Positions 53,540 to 64,000 of a stretch of DNA of 64,000 bases are shown piece after piece. How positions within the stretch are numbered: position 1 is the first letter of the stretch; each line of letters begins with the position of its first letter. The position numbers were made by a program, and so were the translations under genes. Source of the stretch: Nymphaea colorata. Taxonomy: Eukaryota; Streptophyta; Magnoliopsida; Nymphaeales; Nymphaeaceae. The notes below the pieces were generated by a model. It was not told the DNA's origin, made no database searches, and saw only the letters and a list, made by a program, of their open reading frames with translations. The DNA lies in NCBI RefSeq assembly GCF_008831285.2, contig NC_045138.2, positions 29,049,934-29,113,933 on the forward strand. The letters run 5' to 3'.

Positions 53540-53800
53540 GGCATTGGGCTGGCCTGGCTCGATAAGAGTCAGGCCTGGTAGGCCTGACTAAATAAAAAAG
53601 ATTTTTAATATAAAATAATTTTTGGAATATAAAATATATTTTTAATAGTAAAATATAGATGATTATTAAGATACAAATAATATTAAAAAAACATGTAGGG
53701 ACGAATTGGGCCCTGATGGGTTGACCCTGCTTGGCCCGGTCTTTTCGGGCTTGAACCCAGACTCAATCGGGCCAGATACCAGGTACCCGTCGAGTACCCC
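53540..53800. repeat. Second copy of the GC-ended, AT-cored repeat
   Basis: Homologous and co-oriented to 41277-41490. It shares TAAAATATA-AT-ATTATTAA, ACAAATAATATTAAAAAA and GGTCTTTTCGGGCTTGA; the ends here are rich in GGGCC. It is diverged and longer than the first copy. Confidence 0.6.
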
Positions 53801-55660
53801 GCCCCATGCCAAAGCCTAGTCTTGAATAAAGACACAATTCAGTTCCCATAATCATCATTCTTTGCGCTCAGGAGGTACACCTGGGATGAGCTCGGTTCCT
53901 ACTCATTGAAGAAAAGAAAAAAAAAAAAAAAGAACAAAACTAAGTTCCCACTAGTTCGTTTCGAAACTAATCTGAAAGCTATCTTTGATCACTTGGTAGA
54001 TCATGATCTCTCTCAGCTGAAGGGGTAAAGGATCATATTCCAGAAAAAATTTCAAATTCATGATCTGGACCATTTCTTCCCCCCTATACTTTGAGATAAA
54101 TTTTATATCAAGTTCTTCGATGCATGGTACTGCTTCTTTGTTAGATTTCAAACCGTATAGTTCTCTATTTAGATAATCCAACTATAGTGTTGCATAATGG
54201 TTAGAGATATCATCAACTCTTTTCTTTTTTTATTGTGGATTTGAAACTTTCAACATTAACCAACTTCATACAAAACTAACCAAACGCAGAATGTCAAGAG
54301 CAATTGTTGTATCATTTGACAAATCTAGCAGTTTCTTCATCGCCACCACATAACAAGCGGGCAGCTTGGGTCCACGCCATTAATCCAGAATCCAATCTAA
54401 ATTATTAAAGTTGATCATCTTTGTCCTTCATATTTAAAAAGGGCCCAGATTGACCATCTTGGTCTAGGTTTGGGTTTACATCATCTTTACGAATGCGATT
54501 GAAAAACTCTTTGAACGCAGTCGCAGGAGAAAGAGACCCTTGCAAAGGGACTCGTCCCTTTCACACATAAAAAACACTGTGCTCCAAACAAACAAGTCGG
54601 CGAGGTTGGCGTGCGTCGCAATCGAACAGCCCATGCAGCTTGAAATAAAAGTTTCATAAGTGTCACGAAAATTGTGACACATCGAAACGGAGATCGCCAA
54701 ACTTAGGTGAATAAAGATGGCATGCGTATTAAAATGAGCTGAACATTTTGTCAAATTTTTTATGTATGAATCCAATTGTACTATCTTCTAATATGTTTAG
54801 TTCTTTCAGATCTGAACCATTGGCATCCCTAGCGGCGGATTCTTTCCGGCCTCCCCCTGACAGATGGAGGATAACGATTGGTCAACTTGTCGCGCTCCAA
54901 ATCTATCGGGGCCCTGGACAGATACCCTGTCATGTCGAGTGACAGCATGTCGCGAGGTCGGCAAGGCCCGGAGAATGACTCATCTGCCTCTAATCATGGT
55001 AGGAATGATGGAAGCTGTTCTAAAAAATTTGGTAACCAAAATGGAAAATATCCGCCCCTTATATATGCATGTAAGTTGGATTCATGGCAGTGTCAGTTCT
55101 TTGGAGCCTTGATAAGTACTTCATACTGAGTTTCAATTTGATCTCAATCAGGAACCAAAGCCAAGATACTGAGTTTTTTGGTTGCTTTGTGCTTATATGG
55201 ATTCAATCACAGAAGACATCTAGAGTGTTTGGTAGCATTGAGTGCTTCAAGAAAAGAGATTTTGGTTGGAGCTTAGTGCTGCAACAACAAGGGATGTCGG
55301 AGGATTGGATTCAGACTCGGTATTGGACGGATATCTGGATATCTGGATCTAGACTTAAAAAACAGCATCTGATGGGATTTACATTCAGAATTGCCTTCAA
55401 ATCCATATCCACCAGATTCAGAATTAGATTCTAACTTGGATTCAGTTTCAAATATATGTCCTACATCTATATTGTTTGAAAGTCGGTTCCAAACATATCA
55501 TGATGCGGTTCACATTCATTTGGTATCTAAAAGTTGGATTTGAAAAAAAGTACATCTGATTTGAAACTGTTAACATGTGATAAATCAGATACTGTGAAAA
55601 GTATATGGGATTCGAATCTGATTTGTGATCCCTAGTTCTGCCGCCTGAAAGTGTGGAAAA

Positions 55661-55778
55661 GCTTTCAAACACCCATTTAAGCTTTATCTAACAAGTTGAA
55701 TGAAAATTTTACAAAATTTCACCGAGCTATCAAACACTCGTTTAGGCTTTATCTAACAAGTTGGATGAAAATTCTTAT
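55661..55778. repeat. Imperfect tandem duplication of about 63 bp
   Basis: Two units, at about 55661 and 55724, share AGCT(T/A)TCAAACAC, TTTATCTAACAAGTTG and ATGAAAATT. Confidence 0.85.
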
Positions 55779-57012
55779 GTAGCTAGTGCTAGCTCATCAG
55801 ATCAATCAAGCTCCTGCTTCCAAAATCAGGTGGTTTCAGCAATTTTAAATGAGGAAAGAAATATTTCTTAATTGTTAAATTTAGATCACACAACTAAATA
55901 CGAGTGTAAGAAATTTTGCTGAGACGAGCCTGTCTGTATATATATGCATTGTGCATAGAACAAATGAGCAATCAATTATGAGAATAGAGAGTTTTTCTAA
56001 GGAGTGTACCGAACACCCTCGAAGAATTGCATTTGTTTGTTTGAGATGGAACAAATGCGCTTGCTGATCAAGTGATTACTGAGATGAACATTGTTGCTTT
56101 TATTAATTTATCTCCTATATTAAGAAAATGGCTGAAGATCTATGCGGCTGACTCTCTAAGGAGGTTTTTTTGTGAATGAATACTAAGATATCCTTGATAA
56201 AGTGGGAATTTTTTTTAAGAGAATAATAAGAAGAAATTGTAAAAATACGAAAAGTCTAAAAAGTACGCTTCATTATAAAAAAATACACCAACCCTCCCGC
56301 TTTTTAGCTGGGTGTATATTTGTTGGGTGTATACGAAACTCAATCTCGTCCGGACATTCAAAAGCATGTGATTCTTTTAGGATTATTTCATTGTAGAATT
56401 TCTTATATGATATTAAAATTGTTGTAGTGTGGACCTTGATTTATACTTAATAGACTTTTCTAATTTTTGTGAATCCATCGTAAGTACATTTATATACTTA
56501 TACCTTTTGCAACATTAACAATGAGGACATTCATTCAATACCTATAATTTTTTTGGAGCACTTACATGTATAACAATCAAATATATCAAAACATTAACAT
56601 ATATATTAAACTAAATTACCATGTGTCTACGCTTGCTTTATAAGTTTGCTTAAGAAGGGAATGATTTCTTATAAAGCCTGTGGACATATGAGAACTTTTT
56701 TTCTGAAATCTAAACCGCATAATCATCCTTGCATCTTGGGCAGGTTTGGAAACTTCCACTGTGTTTGCGTGGCACTGAAAACTGGGTTTTTGATAAACGA
56801 GTTTCGAAAGGACGTTTTTTTGATGGTGAGGGACGGTGACAAATCGTAGAGAAAATTAAAGCATTATTTGAATGGCATCTCAAAAGTAGTTGAGCCAGAA
56901 AAATTTACTAGCTGACTCACAAATTTTCTTATCTAAAAGGACACTGACATATATAACAGAGTAAATATTTGATGAACTTAATATAAAACATAAAAAAAAA
57001 TTGAGGGGCTGG

Positions 57013-57029
57013 TGTGGGCGGTTGCCCAC
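57013..57029. repeat. GTGTGGGCGGTTGCCCACAC palindrome
   Basis: A near-palindrome with GTGGGC/GCCCAC arms, seen in related form near 60131-60150 and 60571-60586. The three occurrences suggest a common dispersed element whose limits are unclear. Confidence 0.5.
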
Positions 57030-58468
57030 ACGAACCTATATGTGTTTCTCTAATAAATATTGCCAACTCATTAATCAATCGTCAATAAATTTGTCTTCAT
57101 GGTTGGCAAGAGCTCTCACTTACACTTAAATTTCAACGTGCCCTTTTGTGATCTTTCGTTGTCGGCGCAGCTGGAACAGATACGTTCATTTAAATGGAAA
57201 ATTAATTTCTAAGAAACTTATCTGTTTTGCTCATAAGGTGAATCTTTTAATGCCTATATCCCAAGTCGAACTTCATCTTAAAAAGTTCAATACTCAAAAT
57301 CTCTTGGTTTTCGTGTTGTCATCCAAACACAAAAACCAGGTTCCAAAAGCTAATTAAAAATAGAAAACAAGGTTTTTTTTGTAAAAAAGTAACTAAACGT
57401 ACATTAACTTAGCAACCAAAGTAGTAAGCTGCAATTTCACAATATTATTCTCCACAAGACTATATTCTCACCCTTCTTCACTCTTATCTATTCCTAATGT
57501 ACCACAATACGAAAACAATATTGAAAATGATTGCACTTTTATTTTTTTTATTTTCAGGTGAATGAATGCGCCTTTATTTGACAATTTCTTCAACAAAAAG
57601 TATTTGTCAATACGAAAAAAATCATATAAAGAGCTGTTGTTTTTTAGTGTTAGAAGCAAAAAGTAATCCGGAAAATGAAATCTTCTTTCACATTGTGAAG
57701 AGCTAATTAAACACAAGAGGAAATTCAGTCTTACCAGAAACCACCCTCAACTTTAAAATATTGACATTTTCCTCCTAATAAATGTGTCCATGAGGGCCGC
57801 CCTCGGCAATGTAGTAGGGCTTTGAATGCTGCCTACTTTAAGAAATTAGAATCCAAAGTTCTCTCCTCCTCATCTTACTAAAATTGTGACCCAATCTCCT
57901 TTGACTGGTTAATTTATGGCCCTATAGAAACATGTGAACAATACAATTATATGCAATATTTTAATGTGTCCTTCATAAATTTTTGCAGGTAATTAACCAT
58001 GACCATAAATGAGAGGGTCATGAAAGGGTGAATGACATATATGCAAAGGGTTCAATTACCAGGTTTTACCAATTCCTTTTTTTTTTTTTTTCCTCACCCT
58101 CTATTTGAATTGGTAAATTTTAGAAACAAAGCAAGAAGCAAATCAGTCAGCATCAAAGCAAAACTTAGAAAAGGAAAGTTGGGATGAAGACACTTTTCCA
58201 TGTATTTGCATAAAAGATTGGGGCAAATTCATGAACAACGTATTATATTATATTCCGTAAGCAAATAAGTGAAACAATATGTTACTGTTCCCATTTCCAA
58301 ACAACCCTTTCATGTCCATCTGAATTAGTTTAACTTGCTTGTCGGTTAGTTTTGAACTTTCGACATTCCATGTGTGTTCATATGAGGAACCGACGTTTGG
58401 TTGAAACCCTTTTGGAGTGCCAATTTTAACCATCTTGTGAAAACACAGTTTCGACAAAACAATGCTTA

Positions 58469-58739
58469 AGGAAGCGTTTGGATGACACCCTCTTCTAACC
58501 CAGTTTTGTAAGAACTAGGTTTTATTAAAACCAAGTTTTTTAACGAGTTTTAGAAACTTTGTTTTCCAAAACCTGCTTTTTTAAATAACCTAAAAGGGAC
58601 CAGTTATTTCACTCCCTTTTACAAAACCCGGTTTCGACAAAACTGGGTTTTTTCCAAAGCTAGTTTTGGCACCCAAACACTCCAAAAACAAGGTTTTCAA
58701 AGCAAAACCAGGTTTTGGAGTGCCACCCAAACACACCCC
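58469..58739. mobile_element. Tourist/Harbinger-like MITE
   Basis: The 271 bp element starts AGGAAGCGTTTGGATGACAC and ends GTGCCACCCAAACACACCCC; the complement GGGGTGTGTTTGGGTGGCAC forms the inverted repeat. It is flanked by TTA at 58466-58468 and 58740-58742, the PIF/Harbinger target duplication. The interior has many AAAACC/GGTTTT motifs in both orientations and would fold into hairpins. No coding capacity. Confidence 0.75.
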
Positions 58740-58919
58740 TTAAATGAATAGCTTGATCTCCCGCCAAAGTGTTAGATGTATCATCCAAACACAAAATCCA
58801 AAATTCAAGTTTCAAAAATGATAAAAAATGATTTTTTTTTTTTTTATATAAAACCTCATTCATGTAAACTGTCATTTTTAGGGTGTTATCCAATGACTAC
58901 CTTTACTCTCTCTCTCTCT

Positions 58920-58946
58920 TATATATATATATATATATATATATAG
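58920..58946. repeat. (TA)n microsatellite
   Basis: TA run directly preceded by a CT run at about 58908-58919, the mirror of the TA-GA compound repeats elsewhere in the window. Confidence 0.9.
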
Positions 58947-61670
58947 CCCAATGGGATGTGGAAGAATTTAATGTTGGACTGGGTAAGTGGTAGAAATTGC
59001 CGTGGAAAACAAATCCTGCTGGCTGTTTGCAGAGGACTGGATATGAATTTATTGGGGGATAGTCGTTAGGTAATGTAATATGTACGGTTGGTGGGATTGG
59101 TGGCATAATATAGTTGGACCATCCTATATGTCTCCTTCTCCTTCTGTTTCTTTATGGATACAAAGACGAGGGTTCACTCCTACTGATAAGCACAAGTCAA
59201 TTGTGCCTCACCTAGGGAGGGACGTCTCCTTTTATTATTCATAGTGGTCCGTATGGCAGCGAGTCGGCCGATACTTATCACATTGGGCCGATTGCGGGTT
59301 TTAATATATATATATATATATATATTTAATTGGAGTGCACATGCAAACCTTACAGCACCGACTTTTTTTAACAACATTCCTCCCAATAGGCTTTTCTCTT
59401 CGAGTTTTACATATAGTGATATAAAAATATATGAAAGTTTCACACCCAACTCTTTGTCTGTCGCTAAGACATAAAGCTTGTTGTTCATGTTTGAATTATC
59501 TTTTGTAACATAGAAGGTTGATGCTCCTAACACTCGAAATGAAAGCTGGCCGCTTAGTAACTCCACATCAAACCATTGCGAACACCCTCTAAGGCAAGCA
59601 GCTAATTATATAGTAAATGGTTACTAGAAGCCTTAAAATTAATTATAATTGTATGCTTCTTTTGTGCTTGGAGATCTTGCTGCTTTTGTCATGAAAATAA
59701 CCTGACGTGATAAAATCTTGCCTCCTACTTTTTATGTTTTTAAATCGCACAAGTTTTTTTCTTTTTTCTTTTTGGGGTTTTTCTTCTTTTTATACGACGC
59801 TAGAATGGGTCGAATTGTACACTTTTTTCTAGTTGAATAGGACATGCAAATTTGTTCTAAATGAAGTCCAATTTGTAATTGGTGATGAGCCATGCACAAT
59901 CTCCATCTCTCCACATGTCCAGGGAAACAAAGTGACAGCTTCAACGGTGGGATCGCCTTGCACGCCATTTTCATTCAATTTGGATCTACCAAACTCGGAG
60001 CCATGAACAGAAATCCGAATTCGCTAGGTGCATGTCGGGTTTAAGGGGGGCACCCAGTCCACTTTTTAACAGAGCAGCCATTACCTTGATCAAGGTGTTC
60101 CCCAAATTAAAGGGACATGGCCGTGGGTATGTGTAGGCAGTTGCCCACATGGTCTAATAAATAAATCACTTATAATATAACATATTGGTGTCTATCAATC
60201 ATTAGATTATGAAGTTTTTTTCAATTAATATCTCTCTCCATCAAAATTCTGAGTGGCAGTTGCATGAGAAACTCTTGAGACTAGAAAATTGATCCAAAGT
60301 TCATGACCTTGTCATTTGAATCTTGTAGATCAGCAAGCCGGACGTTGGGTCCCGATAAACTTGGATTCAGATAAAAAATTCAACTTAGGGGTGGACTTGA
60401 GTCCAAAAAGTTTTAGATAAAGGGGCACTGATCCATCTTATTATTGCAATTGATTAGATGCATATAAAACTAAAAGACATTGATCTGGGTGGTGTGGGCA
60501 CTCCATATGGCTAGGCCTGAGTCCATTAGACGGTAAATAAAATTTTTACAAAGGTTGAGATAGGCTGGGGTGGGCAGTTGCCCACATCAGCCCCATGGTA
60601 GCTCTGCTACTATCGATGGGCTGCATGGCGGCATCTTAGAAAACCATGCCAGTCTTTGGGTCTCTGTGGCTGTTGTGGGCAATTGTCTGTCTACTCCAAT
60701 TCAAAAAATTTGTCTTGTTATCTTTGCTTATTGTGGATCTGAGAGTCGCGGTAATTTCCACGGTTTTGAATTCCGACCTCCCCCCTTACCCCTCATCAGA
60801 TCTCCAATCCATGATTTTTACACTACGTCATAGATTTGAGATCCAAAAATCCACAGTTTGATGAAACTGTGGGTTTCAACTATCATGAATTTCAGATCTC
60901 CCCAAATCCAATCAGGTCTACAGAGAATCAAAGGTGCAATGTTTTCTGGATCTCTCCCTACTTTTGGAACCTAGTTACTTATGCCTATGCCGTGGTGGTG
61001 CATCAAATTTAATACCCCAAGTTAGTTCTTATTTAAATAAAAAACTAAACTTTTTGTAAAGATAAAAAAAAATCAAAATAAATAAATAGACTTAAAAGAT
61101 ATTTTTTAAATAATTTTAAAAATATATATTTTTATTTCTTTTAACATATGTACGATACGTGTGTTGCATGCACCGAACGGTCCACACAAATATCCGTCCT
61201 TTAACTTTTTTTTTTTTTTTTATTTTCCTTTCCACTTTTCCCTTTCGATCCGCCGCAAAGCAAAGCGGGGCTCGGTTCGTTCTTCCACTTTTAAAATAGT
61301 TATTTCGAAATGGTCGGTGAAAAAGGACCATTACTTACAGTTTCAAAAATAAATAAAAAAAACAAATGGTTTAAAAAATTAAAACATCAAGAATGATAAT
61401 AATAATAAATGAAAAAAATACGAAACGTGACGCAATTGGATTTCATTTAAATCTCCTGATTCATTGATCGACTATTTTTCTTTTTCCTTGCCATCGTTCG
61501 GACCTCACATGGTCGTTCCATCTGAGTTAAAAAAAAAAAAAAACACGTGTCAATCAATGCATATGCCGACAGTCGCTTTCTCTTTCTTGTTGGTTCTTTC
61601 TCCGTGTGAGCCCCACTCTCTCAAGTTGGCGGCATAACAAATATCATACAACAATAAATAGTGAAAAAAT

Positions 61671-61690
61671 TATATATATATATATATATA
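61671..61690. repeat. (TA)n microsatellite
   Basis: Short uninterrupted TA tract. Confidence 0.85.
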
Positions 61691-64000
61691 ATAAAAGCTC
61701 ATAACAAATTTAAATTTAGGAACAAAAGTTCTTACATAAAAACAAACAGCAAAAATAAAAATAAAAGACAGAAATATACAAGCACAAATAAGAGAGAATG
61801 GAAAGAGAATCAATGAGATGGAAGAAAACTATCCTTAGCAAGAGTTTTTAAAGTTGTGCAACGCCGAAAAGGCTAAGAAATTACGAAAAATAAGAAAAGA
61901 AAAAGAAACCAAAATCAAAATAAGTACACCTAAGGGTGGTTTTAAATGGACTCTTCAGCTAAAGCGGAGTTGGAGTAAGACAACGTAATTAAAATGACAA
62001 AAAATTTGGTTTTTGTAACACAAATGCAAAATCTCATTTTTGTTCTTTTGTCCAATGCCAAGAATTTGGGTAAGCGCCTTTAAAATTACTTTTTATTTTA
62101 AATATTTGAAATATTAACCAATCACATGCAGGTTTTCCCTACATAAAATCACTCACTAATTCAAAAATTTTAAAATAGAACCTGGCACATGTATGTTTGC
62201 CTCTTATAGGTGAATAACCCTTAAAAAACTAGATTAAGCTTGGCCCACATGCAAGATGCAAAAACTAATTTAAATGCACACTTAATTGGGACCAAATATG
62301 TTTGAAAATGATTGGTCTGGACCATGGGATCAAGTGGGCTAAGCTTGGTCTCCTCCCCAGGTAAATTCTAGGTCACCTTTATAGAGTTCAAAAGGCTTGA
62401 GAGGCACACTACATACAGTCACTTTCAATGGCCCGAGATCCGAAACCGATGAGCCGTCAGTGACCTGCTGGCAACACGTGCCCGGGGTCCATTGGTTCCA
62501 GACCTTTATTTCGCGACACCAACCAATGGCGCAGGTCCATGTGTTCCACGACTAGGGTAGCATATGAGTTGTATCATCTCTTATGCAAGTTGGAGCTCAA
62601 AGCAACTGGACCACATTGGATGCTGACCAAGCTCTACCATCACCTTCAATGGTGCAACCAATTTCAATCTTATGGGGGGACCAAATAAAACCAATGCATA
62701 ACTTCTAAATTTGGAAACAATTACTTACATTTATGTTTATTTAATAATTCGAACAGCCGAAATCAGCCCCACAGCCAACGGCGGATCGCGATGTGTCGGC
62801 GAATATGATGCATAAATGTGCATCCAATCTTGGTAAAAGTTTTGCTTATGAGTTTCGAACTCAAATTTGATAGATTGGGGTAAGTAAAATGAAGCTAATT
62901 CATATGAAGAGTTTTCAACCAGCAATTGACGCGCCTCGGTTTTATGTTGCTCCAAGCACAAAGATGAGCTAATTTATATGAAGAAAACAAGATTATCACT
63001 CATTTGAGAAGAAGATGATTGATTTTTCCTGTTTTTATGTTATATTCATTCAATGTTGTCTATTAGGTTGCATTTTGCATGTGATTGTAGTAAGAAATAG
63101 CACAGGATCAGGAGAAATGAAAGGAAAGGGACTACAGCGTCGCGTAGTGCAAGTTGTGGGAGCGGTGAACGCATTAATAAGCAGCTAGGAGAAGCCAATG
63201 ATTCAAAGCGAAACGACTTGGAATTGAGCTTCATGCAAAACGTGAATGGGGTTCGCTAGAAGGTCTGTGGCCACCAGTTGCTCAGTGTCTGAAGGGGGGT
63301 CATGACCATACAAAGATTCTAACATAATGTTGATTATATCTTCGGAAATCTCACCCGAAAAGTTATGTTGTCTTAAAACTCCGAGGCCAGTACCACCTAG
63401 TTGGACTTGCGCTTAGAACGGTCCAACCAAATGACCGGCCTCATACAAACCATTAGCCCAACCAGCTACCGTATGACGTCATATTCATTCAATTCCTCCC
63501 GCAAAATTATCGAAAAGATTGACATTGGGAGTTCGATCACTTTCTCTTTGGTGATTAATTGGTCCACAAAATTAAAAACAAAGGGCTAGCCCTTAGGGTT
63601 TGGGGCATTGGCTCGGATCAGTGGCTGGTAGATGGTCGGTCATTAAATTAAGAGCGACATGGGTCTCAACCCCTTGTGCAAGCCTAAGTGGTCCTGGACC
63701 TATGGGGCAAGGCGCTGAGGATTAGTTGTTCCTTTTATCAGTTGTAAGATTAATATAAGATTAAGCTGATCATTAAGGTCGATCAAGTACTGATCATTAG
63801 TAGTGCATATTAACTATGCAAGTTAGATTCTTTCATTAAGAGCAGATACAATTTCCTATAATAAGGATGCATAAATTATATACTTAATTCTCATGTTCCC
63901 ACATTCCTTCTGAAGTTTATTAGCAATGTTGTGCTAAACGTTTCTCCCTCTCCCTTTCCCCCTCTCATTTGCCTAACTTTTTCACTTTTGTTGGTGAATG

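Larger units (their letters stand above)
53387..58468. other. Gene-poor, repeat-rich DNA
   Basis: No gene is recognised. The second copy of the GC-ended, AT-cored repeat is at about 53540-53800 and an imperfect duplication lies at 55661-55778. Short ORFs at 54748-54942 and 54864-55112 overlap in different frames and are protein-like in places (ASLAADSFRPPPDRWRI), perhaps a decayed retroelement, but no motif supports this. A fragment at about 58275-58310 resembles the Tourist end seen near 36125. Confidence 0.5.
58743..64000. other. Gene-poor right end of the window
   Basis: No gene is recognised. TA tracts are at 58920-58946, 59304-59325 and 61671-61690, and homopolymer T or A runs near 61210 and 61528. 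Two copies of the TGGGCAGTTGCCCACA motif lie near 60131 and 60571. Short ORFs on both strands show no domain and look random. Confidence 0.55.

Noticed and set aside
54748-55129. Overlapping ORFs considered as a retrotransposon gag relic
   Set aside because: There is no zinc knuckle, protease, reverse transcriptase or LTR pair nearby, and three frames are equally open. Not claimed as an element.
61210-61230. Long T and A homopolymers considered as poly(A) tails of retroposed genes
   Set aside because: No adjacent coding similarity or flanking direct repeats; simple homopolymer runs are common in this AT-rich DNA.

Overview
This window is nuclear DNA from a flowering plant. Five genes have GT–AG introns, conserved plant protein families and plastid or organellar targeting peptides. 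They sit in AT-rich DNA full of small non-autonomous transposons, TA and GA microsatellites and short tandem duplications. The species cannot be fixed from the sequence alone.

The genes crowd the first 43 kb. A plus-strand SDS22-type leucine-rich-repeat regulator of protein phosphatase 1 (2765-7020, 6 exons, 329 aa) converges on a minus-strand DUF810/MUN-domain protein related to PATROL1 and UNC13 (15810-10238, 5 exons, 975 aa). After a 9 kb gap comes the plastid chaperonin-60 beta subunit (24859-29374, 14 coding exons, 604 aa). It is probably preceded by a 1.9 kb intron in the 5' UTR that carries a 3 x 100 bp minisatellite. A YebC/TACO1-family organellar protein follows (31141-37875, 7 exons, 323 aa). 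It converges on carotenoid cleavage dioxygenase 8, the strigolactone-biosynthesis enzyme (minus strand, 43230-39147, 6 exons, about 563 aa). I reconstructed all five reading frames exon by exon. Every junction keeps frame and each ends at the family's expected C terminus. They are unrelated housekeeping, trafficking and hormone genes with no sign of functional clustering.

From about 43.3 kb to the end I see no convincing gene. This part holds decayed ORFs and repeats: a 405 bp hAT-type MITE with a perfect 8 bp target-site duplication, Tourist/Harbinger-like MITEs flanked by TTA, a dispersed 'GGGGCGGAGCCA' element family, and a GC-ended, AT-cored repeat shared between 41.3 and 53.6 kb.

The most interesting observation is at the 3' end of CCD8. 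The terminal exon lies in a tandem duplication of roughly 0.5 kb. The proximal copy is intact. The distal copy keeps a frame-compatible splice acceptor but has a 1 bp deletion, so a transcript using it would lack the fourth iron-ligand histidine. I found no CRISPR, operon-like or clearly new enzymatic system.
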